Notes: generated from the letters alone by a model not told the origin. Shown: positions 16,995 to 24,391, counted from the stretch's first letter. The stretch is 44,197 nucleotides of DNA from Acidimicrobiia bacterium (GCA_009694415.1 SHUZ01000003.1:1-44197), one strand, 5' to 3'. Made by a program: numbers and translations.

Positions 16995-17270
16995 TTACTC
17001 GTCGCCCTCGGTGTATCCGAGGTCCCAATCGAGGATGAGGTTCTCGCGCTCCGCATCGCGTACGACGCGCTCACGGTTGCGCCTGAACTGCGGATCATGG
17101 GGAGGGAGCAGCTGGAGCCGCGCGATCGCACGCTGGCGAAACTCATCAACCGTCTGACGCTCTCCGAAGACCCCGTGCACTTCCCAATGCGGAGATACTG
17201 GGCCCAGATAAACCACGCGTACATGGCCTACGGGGGGCAACTGCTCGAGGGCTTGGGGTTCTATGGCCAT
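16995..17270 (-). CDS. Small conserved-looking hypothetical protein
   Basis: A 91-aa soluble protein I do not recognise. It starts at ATG 17270 with AGGAG 6 nt upstream, is rich in Arg and Glu, contains HVRVVYLGPVSPHWEVHG near its N-terminus, and ends in an acidic tail (WDLGYTEGDE). It lies 45 nt downstream of htrA in the same direction and may be co-transcribed with it. Overlapping frames at 16955-17224 and 17097-17294 lack comparable start signals. Coding status rests on the ribosome-binding site and a plausible composition. Confidence 0.6.
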   Translation of the reverse strand: MAIEPQALEQLPPVGHVRVVYLGPVSPHWEVHGVFGERQTVDEFRQRAIARLQLLPPHDPQFRRNRERVVRDAERENLILDWDLGYTEGDE

Positions 17271-17276
17271 TACATA

Positions 17277-17318
17277 CTCCTAGAAACGATTTAGTTAGGA
17301 GCACATCGTACTGTCCTA
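17277..17318 (-). promoter_or_regulatory. Mutually exclusive hairpins covering a ribosome-binding site
   Basis: In the minus-strand transcript CUCCUA (17301-17296) is complementary to UAGGAG (17282-17277), the ribosome-binding site of the 91-aa gene. The same UCCUA can also pair with UAGGA at 17318-17314, at the end of htrA. The stems are short (5-6 bp), so this is only a possible switch. Confidence 0.3.
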
Positions 17319-18620
17319 CCCCTCGTCTGGCCTGACTCCGAGTTCCACTTTGGTTGTCTCTCGCTTCCCATCGCGTTCAACGGTGATCTGTACTGAATCG
17401 CCTGGTTGGAAACGGCGGATCGCTGCGGCGACATCGTCGGGGCGACTAACTTCCTGGCCCCCCACGGCCACAATTACGTCGTCAACCGACATACCGCCCT
17501 TCTGTGCGGCGGAGCCCTGAGTGATCCTCCGGATCAATGCTCCTTGTTTCGTCTCGAGGCCTAGTTCCTTAGCGAGAGCCGACGTGACTGCTCGTGTTTC
17601 TACTCCGAGAAACGCCGTGCGAACCTGCTTGCCGCTGGTCAAGTCTTCAATCACCTGCTTGGCCGAATCGATGCTGATCGCGAAACCAACGTTCTGGCTC
17701 CCGCCGGCCAACGCGGTATTTATGCCGACTACCTCGCCGTCGGAATTCACGAGTGGCCCACCGGAGTTACCAGGGTTAATTGCGGCATCGGTTTGAAGGA
17801 CGTTGAAGAGTGTCGCTCCTGTCTCGGCCTCCGGGACCGTGCGGCCCATTCCGCTGATGATGCCTCGAGTCACGCTGAGACCGCCGTCGAGGGCCAACGC
17901 ATTGCCGATCGCGACTACCTCGTCGCCGACCTTGAGGGAATCCGAACTTCCCAACGCGACCGCAGGAAGGTTTTCACCCTTGATCTTGAGAACTGCAAGA
18001 TCATTGTCGACTGAGCGCCCGAGTACTTCGGCGCTCAGGCTCGTACCGTCGGAGAATGAAACCTCTATCTGACCGCCCGCGCCTTCAATGACGTGGCTGT
18101 TCGTCACGACTACTCCATTGGATGAGATCACGAAACCTGTACCTGCACCACCACCGCCGGTTTGAATCGCGACGACCGCCGGTTCAACTTTGGCCAAGAT
18201 CCCCTGAATGTCACGCGTCTGCGCGATGGCCGACGTGTTGCGACCGTCAGTTGGGCCAGAATTTTCACCCGTACCGACAACGATCGTGTCCGTAACAGGG
18301 GCCCGGTCGTCGGTAACGAGATAGACGCCTGCTGCACTAGCGGCGCCCACCAGGGCTCCTATGAGCGCGCCGATGACAAACAGTTTCCGACCTGGGGACT
18401 TTGGTGCCGGCGGAAATGGAGTCGCGCTGAAACCTTGTCCAGGAACAGCAGCCGAAGGTTCTTCGTCTAAACGCACCTCCAAGCGCGGCGTGGACGGCGG
18501 TGTACTAGCTCGAACCTCTTCAATCATTGCATTACCCACCTCATCGCTCACAAGCGACTCTGTCGGTGCAGGCGCGTCTGTCAAGGTGGGCTCCTTCGAT
18601 TCAGGGCTATCTGTGGTCAC
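17316..18620 (-). CDS. htrA: Membrane-anchored HtrA/DegP-type serine protease
   Basis: An envelope quality-control protease of 434 aa. It has a Pro- and acid-rich cytosolic N-terminus (1-78), one transmembrane segment (about 80-102), a trypsin-like domain with triad H176 (TNSHVI), D207 (NDLAVLK) and S286 (GNSGGP), and one PDZ domain (about 330-425). Topology resembles mycobacterial HtrA and PepD. The start is GTG 18620 with AGAGGGG upstream. It lies near sigE, rsaA-like, rseB-like and tatA genes, as HtrA does in mycobacteria. A 19-bp direct repeat lies 28 nt upstream. Confidence 0.95.
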   Translation of the reverse strand: MTTDSPESKEPTLTDAPAPTESLVSDEVGNAMIEEVRASTPPSTPRLEVRLDEEPSAAVPGQGFSATPFPPAPKSPGRKLFVIGALIGALVGAASAAGVYLVTDDRAPVTDTIVVGTGENSGPTDGRNTSAIAQTRDIQGILAKVEPAVVAIQTGGGGAGTGFVISSNGVVVTNSHVIEGAGGQIEVSFSDGTSLSAEVLGRSVDNDLAVLKIKGENLPAVALGSSDSLKVGDEVVAIGNALALDGGLSVTRGIISGMGRTVPEAETGATLFNVLQTDAAINPGNSGGPLVNSDGEVVGINTALAGGSQNVGFAISIDSAKQVIEDLTSGKQVRTAFLGVETRAVTSALAKELGLETKQGALIRRITQGSAAQKGGMSVDDVIVAVGGQEVSRPDDVAAAIRRFQPGDSVQITVERDGKRETTKVELGVRPDEG

Positions 18621-18648
18621 TTGTTTTCCCCTCTAGCGTTACATGCCA

Positions 18649-18667
18649 ACCTGAGACTCACCTGAGA
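18649..18667 (-). promoter_or_regulatory. Direct repeat TCTCAGGT-N3-TCTCAGGT upstream of htrA
   Basis: On the minus strand two identical 8-mers TCTCAGGT are separated by GAG, giving a 19-bp element with 11-bp period, 28 nt before the htrA GTG. From memory, the mycobacterial envelope-stress regulator MprA recognises a 19-bp element made of two 8-bp direct repeats. The architecture matches, but I cannot verify base identity here. Confidence 0.5.
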
Positions 18668-18695
18668 GCCTCTTGGCAAAACTCTTATGCAAATG

Positions 18696-18722
18696 GGAAC
18701 CGTCTGAGCCATCCGGCCGTTG
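18696..18722 (+). promoter_or_regulatory. SigE-type ECF promoter of whiB (GGAAC-N17-CGTT)
   Basis: GGAAC (18696-18700) and CGTTG (18718-18722) are separated by 17 nt, the layout of ECF/SigE-type promoters. The predicted start of transcription is a few bases before ATG 18733, so the mRNA would be leaderless or nearly so. An element with identical spacing precedes sigE. Confidence 0.6.
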
Positions 18723-18732
18723 TTTCTTGTAT

Positions 18733-19029
18733 ATGGACGATTACCCACTTCCAGAGTACGACGCCGAACACACATGGATGCTCTCGGGGGTGTGCCGAGA
18801 CCGCGAGCCGTCATTCTTCTTCCCATCCGATGGCATTGGAGTAGAGATTGCGCGCAAGGTATGCGCCACGTGTCCCGTACAGACTGACTGTCTTGAGTAC
18901 GCGCTGTCGTACAGGATTGAACATGGGGTCTGGGGCGGCGTATCAGAACGCCAACGTCGGCGCATCCTCGCATCGCGCAAGGTCGGAGCAGTTGCCACTC
19001 CGGCGTTCCCAGTAGACGCTGCCTCCTAA
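18733..19029 (+). CDS. WhiB-family iron-sulfur transcriptional regulator
   Basis: A WhiB-like [4Fe-4S] protein of 98 aa with four cysteines C21, C44, C47 and C53 (C-x22-C-x2-C-x5-C), the GVWGG turn at 65-69, and a basic C-terminal helix (SERQRRRILASRK). WhiB proteins bind sigma factor region 4 and respond to redox or NO. The start at ATG 18733 is preferred over TTG 18673 because the ECF-type promoter ends 10 nt before it; the longer version would begin upstream of that promoter. It sits between htrA (divergent) and rseB (convergent, 24 nt), suggesting envelope-stress control. The subclass is not clear. Confidence 0.92.
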   Translation: MDDYPLPEYDAEHTWMLSGVCRDREPSFFFPSDGIGVEIARKVCATCPVQTDCLEYALSYRIEHGVWGGVSERQRRRILASRKVGAVATPAFPVDAAS

Positions 19030-19053
19030 CCGCGCAGGCCCGGCTTACCGCGT

Positions 19054-20187
19054 TTAGTTCCACGTGAATGGTGCCGCGAGAAAGTCGATAACCGTTTCTG
19101 TCGTTCCTCTCCGCTGAGGGAGGAGATGGTTAATGACGTCGACGATCTGTCCTAATGGAGCTTCACTGACGGCGGAATACGAAGAGCCGTTGTTCTCCCA
19201 TATGACAACAGTGCCTGCCGCTGTCGAGTACCAGAGCGCATCGGCACCTTCTAGTTCAACTGCTTCTCCACCCTTTTGCAGGTCGCTCCACTCGATTTCT
19301 CCAGGGGATTGGAATACAGACATCCCGACTAGTCCATCGCTGTAATGCATGTGTACTCCGCCTCCCTTGCGCTGATAGGCACTCGTCAACACGAACCCAT
19401 TCCCGACCTCACGACGAGCTACAAGCTTCGCCGGGAGAACTCGGACCGGGTACTTATCTACCCCTGAATTACCAGGGAGGTCGGCGGCGGGCGCGGCTGT
19501 GCGGGGAGTTGGTTCGCTCGTGAGGTCCAAATGCATTTCTCGCCACGTTTCGCCTCGTTCGTCGAAGTAGGTCTTGGATAGCAACAAGCCGGTAGCCGTG
19601 TCGAACACCAGGCGGTAGTGAACTCGCCGCGCGTTCTTTGGACCTGCCGCTGCGGTAATAACCAACTTGTTGCTGTCCTGGTCCTTTGAAGGCTCTGTCG
19701 TGCTCCCGGCATCCGAACCGACGGCATTCTCATCCTCGACGACGCGGAGCACATACTTTTTACGCGCGTCGGGAGCCGAAGCGGCCGAAGCGCCGTCCCA
19801 TAGCGAGAGCCAAGAACCACCGTCGCGACGTACTCGTTCGTTCGCATCGCCCATTACTTTCCCATCGCCGAAACTCAAGACTCCGTCGATGGCTTCTACG
19901 GCGATACTGCGCGTGCGAGTGCGCCGCTTGTCGGTCCAAGTTGTCGTTACGTTGCCAGTGAAGTCGTAGTTTAGCGAAGCCGCCCGAGCACGATCGAGCG
20001 CTCGAGTTGCGACAGTCTCGATGTAATCGGCGTCGCCAGCCAATGCGTTCTCAACAGCCATAGACACAGTCCACGCGGCACAAAGCGCGATTGTCACTGA
20101 GGCAATCGCCATTCGAGACGCGCGGTAGTTAGATCTGCGGGTCATCGACTGTTTCGTAATGGGCGCTTTGCAATCACGGTTATTCAC
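19054..20187 (-). CDS. MucB/RseB-like sigma factor regulatory protein
   Basis: A 377-aa exported protein with a signal anchor (about 26-44), a LolA-like N-terminal domain, and a C-terminal MucB/RseB-type domain including LPAKLVARREVGNGFVL-type and SDGLVGMSVFQ segments. In proteobacteria RseB/MucB binds the anti-sigma factor outside the membrane and controls its proteolysis. It begins at GTG 20187, overlapping the anti-sigma stop as GTGA, so it should be co-translated with its presumed partner. The family match is from sequence style and context rather than a single diagnostic motif. Confidence 0.75.
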   Translation of the reverse strand: MNNRDCKAPITKQSMTRRSNYRASRMAIASVTIALCAAWTVSMAVENALAGDADYIETVATRALDRARAASLNYDFTGNVTTTWTDKRRTRTRSIAVEAIDGVLSFGDGKVMGDANERVRRDGGSWLSLWDGASAASAPDARKKYVLRVVEDENAVGSDAGSTTEPSKDQDSNKLVITAAAGPKNARRVHYRLVFDTATGLLLSKTYFDERGETWREMHLDLTSEPTPRTAAPAADLPGNSGVDKYPVRVLPAKLVARREVGNGFVLTSAYQRKGGGVHMHYSDGLVGMSVFQSPGEIEWSDLQKGGEAVELEGADALWYSTAAGTVVIWENNGSSYSAVSEAPLGQIVDVINHLLPQRRGTTETVIDFLAAPFTWN

Positions 20188-20624
20188 TTGCCCGTTCCCA
20201 ACGACACACCGATCGACGCTAGGTCCATGACGGGGTCGCTTTGCGTTGACTGAACAGCATGATGTTGGTCGAGGTCAGCGGCGACCGTCGGCGTATTTGT
20301 TGCTTGACTAGGAATGAGGAATACCCCCGCAACGACTGCAGCGGCCGCTGCACCCGTAAGCCACCGCATTGCTCGCATCGGACGACGTCTCGTATCGATT
20401 GTCGTTACCTCAACAAGATCTGGCGCCGTCAGCGATTCGAGGAACCCCGCGGGAATATCTTTTTCGGGCAGGCCGCGCACCAACGAACGGACCGATGCCG
20501 TCTCGGCGAGTTCAACGCGCCACTCCTCTGACTCCAGAAGTCGAGCGTCGACAATCGTGCGCTCGTCTTCTGTTAACTCTCCATCTAGATAGGCAGACAA
20601 CATGTCTAGGTCGGGTCCGTTCAT
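20184..20624 (-). CDS. Anti-sigma factor (RsaA/RseA-like), lacking zinc ligands
   Basis: A 146-aa protein: an N-terminal helical anti-sigma domain (DMLSAYLDGELTEDE, typical of ZAS-family proteins), a single transmembrane segment (about 86-105), and a roughly 40-residue external tail. It overlaps sigE by 4 nt, the classical sigma/anti-sigma arrangement. There is no cysteine and no HxxxCxxC motif in the anti-sigma domain, so it cannot be a zinc-type redox sensor; regulation is more likely by proteolysis or by the RseB-like partner (inference). Confidence 0.85.
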   Translation of the reverse strand: MNGPDLDMLSAYLDGELTEDERTIVDARLLESEEWRVELAETASVRSLVRGLPEKDIPAGFLESLTAPDLVEVTTIDTRRRPMRAMRWLTGAAAAAVVAGVFLIPSQATNTPTVAADLDQHHAVQSTQSDPVMDLASIGVSLGTGK

Positions 20625-21139
20625 CGGGTTAGCCCTCGCTCAGCTAGCGCAACGCGCAACATTCGACGCCCGCGATGCAACCGCGACCGAACGGTACCTA
20701 TCGGTAACCCGAGCGTCTCAGAAATTTCCTCGTACGAACGGTCAGCGACGTCGCACAGCACCACCGGGACACGAAAGTCGTCCGGTAGTGAGGCCAAGGC
20801 ATCCTGCACTTCGTCAGAAAACCGCGCAGCTGCCGAAGCCTCTTCAGCGCCCATGCTCGGAGGCACCACTAAATCCGGATTATCAGGCAATGCCTGCGTC
20901 GGTCGCCGGCGTTTACGCCGCACATCATCGAGAAAAACATTGGTCACAATTCTCGCTAACCATCCTTCAAGGGAGCCTGGCTCGTAGTTCTCAAGGCCAC
21001 GTCGGATCCGCAACAGGGATTCCTGTACGAGATCCTTCGCATCTTCATCGTTACCAGTCAACCGGAACGCCACGTTGTAGAGAAAGCGCCCGTGATCGCG
21101 AGCAACGTCCTCCCATGTTGGAGTTCCGTCTTCGGTCAT
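20621..21139 (-). CDS. sigE: ECF RNA polymerase sigma factor, SigE-like
   Basis: A group 4 sigma factor of 172 aa. Region 2 contains DAKDLVQESLLRI and the WLARIVTNVFLDDVRRKRR stretch; region 4 contains LPDDFRVPVVL, YEEISETLGLPIGTVRSRLHRGR. The start is ATG 21139, with no Shine-Dalgarno sequence upstream. Neighbours (tatA, anti-sigma, RseB-like, htrA) match the mycobacterial sigE-rseA-htrA-tatB locus and the proteobacterial rpoE/mucABCD logic. A GGAAC-N17-CGTT element immediately upstream suggests autoregulation. Confidence 0.92.
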   Translation of the reverse strand: MTEDGTPTWEDVARDHGRFLYNVAFRLTGNDEDAKDLVQESLLRIRRGLENYEPGSLEGWLARIVTNVFLDDVRRKRRRPTQALPDNPDLVVPPSMGAEEASAAARFSDEVQDALASLPDDFRVPVVLCDVADRSYEEISETLGLPIGTVRSRLHRGRRMLRVALAERGLTR

Positions 21140-21142
21140 AGG

Positions 21143-21169
21143 TAACGACGGTCAGTGGAGGAGAGTTCC
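21143..21169 (-). promoter_or_regulatory. SigE-type autoregulatory promoter (GGAAC-N17-CGTT)
   Basis: On the minus strand GGAAC (21169-21165) is followed after 17 nt by CGTTA (21147-21143). Its last base is 3 nt from the sigE ATG, so transcription would begin at or very close to the start codon, consistent with the absent ribosome-binding site. The distance to the ATG is on the short side for a leaderless start. Confidence 0.55.
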
Positions 21170-21202
21170 CACAATGCGCGCGAACCGTACAAACAGGCGT
21201 GG

Positions 21203-21421
21203 TTATTGCCCGGCTGTGCCATTTGAAGGCGGCTTCGCGACCGGTGGCTCTGGCTCCTTGGACTCTGGCTCATCGTCGGGCGCACCCTCGTCGAGTCCCT
21301 TCTTAAATTCCTTTTGGGCCTGTCCCATGGATCGCGCCAACTTCGGAATCTGGGTCCCACCAAAAATGACAAGGACCACAATCAGGATGATGACTAGCTC
21401 AGGAGCTCCAAGACCGAACAT
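21203..21421 (-). CDS. tatA: Twin-arginine translocase subunit TatA/TatB
   Basis: A 72-aa Tat component: a very short N-terminus, one transmembrane helix (about 7-20, PELVIILIVVLVIF), the hinge FGGTQIPKLA, an amphipathic helix (RSMGQAQKEFKKG), and an acidic/proline-rich tail. The FG hinge favours TatA over TatB, although mycobacteria keep tatB beside sigE and htrA. It lies 36 nt after the LLM gene and 63 nt before sigE on the same strand. Confidence 0.92.
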   Translation of the reverse strand: MFGLGAPELVIILIVVLVIFGGTQIPKLARSMGQAQKEFKKGLDEGAPDDEPESKEPEPPVAKPPSNGTAGQ

Positions 21422-21457
21422 ACGTCGACCAACCCTTCCGATAGGTGCCCCGACAGC

Positions 21458-22477
21458 CTATCTCGCGGCCGAGTCCGCTACTGCCAATCCGAAAGCGGCC
21501 GAAGCGAGCTCAATCTGTTCGATATCTCCAATATGGAATGGCACAACACCTGGACCAACGATGAGCGTCTCAACACCCAGATCCCGCCATTGCGCGATCT
21601 GTTCGGCTACCTGATCTACCGTGCCGACGAGGCGCCCCTCGCGCCATGAGGCAAGATCCGTATTGTCAAGTACGCCTGGCGGCGCCGACTCGCGCATCGC
21701 ATCGAACCTTTTCACCAAGTCGGCTTCGCTCTCGCCGACGAGCGCATAAAGGCCGAGCGACCTCCAAACCGTACGTGGGTCACGTCCGATCCGGTCGCAC
21801 TCACGCTCGAGCACGCCGCAACGATCGCGATACGCATCTGGAGTCCACGTCCAACACGTGTTCCAACCATCAGCTTTTCCCGCGACGATCTTCAATAATC
21901 GATCGCCCTTGCCCCCGACGAATACCGGGGGCCTTGGAGATTGAAGTGAGCCAGGCAAATTAACCGCTGCTATAGCGCGATGGTATTTGCCCTCAACGGT
22001 CACAGCGTTTGCATCGTGCTCGAGCATTGCCGTCACAATCGATAGCGCTTCCGTAAGACGCTCAAGGCGGATGCCTGGGCGCGGGAACTCCATCCCGATT
22101 GCTTCGTACTCCGGCTCGTACCAACCGGCGCCCAAACCCACGTCGAGACGGCCGCCACTGACCCGGTCGAGAGAAGCGAGTGCTTTGGCAAGAACGGTTG
22201 CAGGCCTAAGGGCCTCGCACAGAACAAGCGTTCCGATGCGGACCCGCGGCACATCTCGCGCCAAAGCGGCGAGTGTTACCAGCGGCTCAAAGGCGCCGAC
22301 AAATTCTGAACTTCCGCCGTACTTGCCAATGTCAAAGAAGAGATGGTCCGCAAGCCAGACAGAGTCGAAGCCAGCGCCCTCTGCACGGGTTGCGACATCG
22401 ACAATGGTGTCGTATTTGAGGGGCGACTCTCCGGGGACCGAGAAGTCGAACTGTGGAAGAGCCAAGCCAAGCCGCAC
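21458..22477 (-). CDS. LLM-class (probably F420-dependent) oxidoreductase
   Basis: A luciferase-like TIM-barrel protein of about 339 aa, with LGLALPQFDF at the start and the family motifs EGAGFDSVWLADH, RIGTLVLCEALRPATVLAKALASLD and SGGRLDVGLGAGW. In Actinomycetota most such proteins use F420. The start is either GTG 22477 or TTG 22483; neither has a strong ribosome-binding site, and GTG is chosen because it gives the usual MRLGLALP. The substrate is unknown. It is first in line before tatA and divergent from the formiminotransferase gene. Confidence 0.85.
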   Translation of the reverse strand: MRLGLALPQFDFSVPGESPLKYDTIVDVATRAEGAGFDSVWLADHLFFDIGKYGGSSEFVGAFEPLVTLAALARDVPRVRIGTLVLCEALRPATVLAKALASLDRVSGGRLDVGLGAGWYEPEYEAIGMEFPRPGIRLERLTEALSIVTAMLEHDANAVTVEGKYHRAIAAVNLPGSLQSPRPPVFVGGKGDRLLKIVAGKADGWNTCWTWTPDAYRDRCGVLERECDRIGRDPRTVWRSLGLYALVGESEADLVKRFDAMRESAPPGVLDNTDLASWREGRLVGTVDQVAEQIAQWRDLGVETLIVGPGVVPFHIGDIEQIELASAAFGLAVADSAAR

Positions 22478-22530
22478 GGCCAAGCAGGCTACCGGTGGAA
22501 ACGCGTGTTTATCGGCCGTAGCCTGGTGGA

Positions 22531-23388
22531 GTGCTTGAAACCGTGATCAACATTTCCGAAGGGCGCGACTTCCGTGTTCTCAACGCTCTGTCGGCTTCGG
22601 CTGGTGCAGCCTTGCTAGACCGGCACGACGATCCCGACCACCATCGGTCGGTTTTCACGGTCGCTTCGACCAAACCGGGAGGCACCGAAGCCGCCACGCG
22701 CCGCTTGGTAGGTGTCGCTGCTCAAGATCTGAGCCTTACCAACCATGACGGAGTCCATCCACGGTTAGGAGTGGTCGATGTCGTGCCATTCGTCGCACTA
22801 ACCGGTAGTGCAAACGAGGTAGCTGTCGCCGCGGCCAGAGCATTCGCCCTCTGGTTCTCAACTACGTGGAAGGTTCCTGTATTCCTCTACGGCAAAGCGG
22901 ACAGCGACGATCGCTCCCTGCCGACGACGCGAAAACAAGCGTTCAAATCGCGGGAACCGGACTTCGGTCCATCCGAACCGCATCCTATTCTCGGTGCGAC
23001 CGCGGTTGGGGCTCGGCCGCCGCTCATCGCCGTCAACCTCGAACTCGATAGCAACGATCTGGAGTTGGCAACTCTGGTCGCTCGCGAGGTGCGGGAACGT
23101 GACGGCGGCCTTCTTGGAGTGCGGTCACTCGCCTTCGCTCTTCCAAGTACCGGACGCGCTCAAGTGAGTATGAACCTCGTCGATCTCTCCGCGACAGGTC
23201 TCGAACGAGCCTGCCTTGAGGTGCGAGACCGCCTCGCAATACGCGGGGTGCAAGTCCACCGTGTTGAACTCGTCGGTTTGGCTCCTGCTTCCGAACTCGC
23301 CAGATGCAGCGAGACCTTCCTCGCGTGGGCAGACCTAAACCCACAAGATTCTGTCGAAGCACGCGCACAGAGCGGCACGGCAACCTAA
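22531..23388 (+). CDS. Glutamate formimidoyltransferase (stand-alone FtcD N-terminal type)
   Basis: A 285-aa protein matching the formiminotransferase half of FtcD: it begins with the NISEGRD motif, followed by DDPDHHRSVFT with the catalytic histidine region, and a second subdomain with GVRSLAFALPSTGRAQVSMNLVD. The cyclodeaminase domain is absent. The reaction transfers formimino from N-formiminoglutamate to tetrahydrofolate in histidine degradation. No hut genes are nearby. The start is GTG 22531; the reading frame leaves little upstream room. Confidence 0.88.
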   Translation: MLETVINISEGRDFRVLNALSASAGAALLDRHDDPDHHRSVFTVASTKPGGTEAATRRLVGVAAQDLSLTNHDGVHPRLGVVDVVPFVALTGSANEVAVAAARAFALWFSTTWKVPVFLYGKADSDDRSLPTTRKQAFKSREPDFGPSEPHPILGATAVGARPPLIAVNLELDSNDLELATLVAREVRERDGGLLGVRSLAFALPSTGRAQVSMNLVDLSATGLERACLEVRDRLAIRGVQVHRVELVGLAPASELARCSETFLAWADLNPQDSVEARAQSGTAT

Positions 23389-23406
23389 AGCACGACTAAT
23401 GGTCAG

Positions 23407-23431
23407 CTGCTGAGGCGAATTGTCCCAGCAG
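23407..23431. terminator. Possible bidirectional terminator hairpin
   Basis: CTGCTG (23407-23412) and CAGCAG (23426-23431) can pair in the 56-nt gap between the convergent formiminotransferase and whiB2-like genes, inside a wider AGCAC/GTGCT pair (23389-23393 with 23431-23435). There is no T-run, so this is weak. Confidence 0.25.
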
Positions 23432-23444
23432 TGCTAAGCCGCTT

Positions 23445-23735
23445 TCAGGAAGCCTGGGCAGCCCGACGCGCGATTGCCCGTTGACGGCGAAGACGTCGCC
23501 TCTCACGCTCTGAGAGGCCACCCCAAATTCCGAACTTCTCACCGTTCGCCAGCGCGTACTCGAGACATTCTGGACGGACTTCACAACTCCCGCATACAGA
23601 TTTTGCTTCCTTAGTGGAAGCTCCTCGCTCTGGGAAGAAAAGGTCTGGGTCTACCCCTAGGCAGTTGGCATTCTCCTGCCACCTCTTATCCCCTTCTTCA
23701 CCTGAGTGGATATGAGCCACGATCATGTCTCGCAT
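23445..23735 (-). CDS. whiB2: WhiB2/WhmD-like transcriptional regulator
   Basis: A WhiB-family protein of 96 aa with cluster ligands C25, C48, C51 and C57, the turn GIWGG (69-73), and a strongly basic C-terminus (SERERRRLRRQRA). The core WQENANCLGVDPDLFFPERG followed by CEVRPECLEYALANGEKFGIWGGLSERERR-type sequence is that of WhiB2/WhmD, associated with septation and cell division in mycobacteria. ATG 23735 is preceded by GGGGG about 8 nt upstream. Confidence 0.92.
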   Translation of the reverse strand: MRDMIVAHIHSGEEGDKRWQENANCLGVDPDLFFPERGASTKEAKSVCGSCEVRPECLEYALANGEKFGIWGGLSERERRRLRRQRAIARRAAQAS

Positions 23736-24001
23736 CTATTTGCCCCCTTGATTGTCGACATTTGGAACATTGTCTTGGCGATGGCATGAACCCGACTCGA
23801 TCAAATAGGGAGGATCCGAAGCCGATCCAACTCATAACCCGCGGTAACGCTGGGCCATGAACCACGCCCGTGAAACTACACGCGTGTGACTCTTACACCA
23901 AGAATCCAGATAAGCAAGCGGAAATTTGGGGATCGCGCGAAAAAATCAGCCTCTGGCGTCAGAAATCGCCGATCGGGGACTAGATACCCCTCGATGAGGC
24001 C
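23736..24001. other. 266-nt intergenic region between whiB2-like and receiver genes
   Basis: No convincing ORF or structured RNA family is recognised. It holds a perfect 10-bp palindrome ACACGCGTGT (23878-23887), a GGATC-N7-GATCC inverted repeat (23812-23828), a GGGG/CCCC stem at about 23974-23988, and an A-run at 23940-23945 that is a T-run for the minus-strand receiver transcript. The promoter of whiB2 should lie at the left end; the terminator of the kinase/receiver operon may lie at the right end. Confidence 0.4.
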
Positions 24002-24391
24002 CTAAATACGCGCCGGGCGCCGGGCGCTAGCGAGAAGAGTTTTGATTAAAGCCACAAGATCCTCTGGATCAAATGGCTTGGTCACGTACTCGTCGGCACC
24101 CAAGTCTTGGGCACGGGCGCGGTCGGCATTACCTGTCTTTGCAGAACAGACAACCACATACGGACGCCTCACCCGCTGAGAGAGTTCGGCTAGAACGAAC
24201 CACCCGTCAAGAACCGGCATCATGAGGTCAAGGAGGACCACATCCGGATGTTCGTCGGCGATCCGCCGCAACGCCGTCTCTCCGTCGGCTGCGAGCGACG
24301 CAGTGAAGCCTTCGGCTTCAAGAATCAATCGCATCGTGAGGAGAACGTCAGGTTCATCGTCCACGATCAGAACACGCGTTTTACTGCGCAC
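24002..24391 (-). CDS. Stand-alone receiver-domain response regulator
   Basis: A 129-aa CheY-like receiver with acidic D11-D12, phospho-acceptor D55 (LLDLMMP) and the YVTKPFDPEDL lysine motif, with no output domain. GTG 24391 has GGAGG 6 nt upstream and overlaps the kinase gene by 11 nt, so the two are one operon. Such lone receivers act through protein contacts or in phosphorelays; the target is unknown. Confidence 0.9.
   Translation of the reverse strand: MRSKTRVLIVDDEPDVLLTMRLILEAEGFTASLAADGETALRRIADEHPDVVLLDLMMPVLDGWFVLAELSQRVRRPYVVVCSAKTGNADRARAQDLGADEYVTKPFDPEDLVALIKTLLASARRPARI

Noticed and set aside
20621-21139. Second GGAAC-N15-CGTT match inside the sigE coding region
   Set aside because: Spacing is two bases shorter than the pair of N17 sites and it lies within the gene; treated as chance.
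20602-21141. 179-aa plus-strand frame opposite sigE
   Set aside because: Antisense of a sigma factor with intact regions 2 and 4; no independent support.
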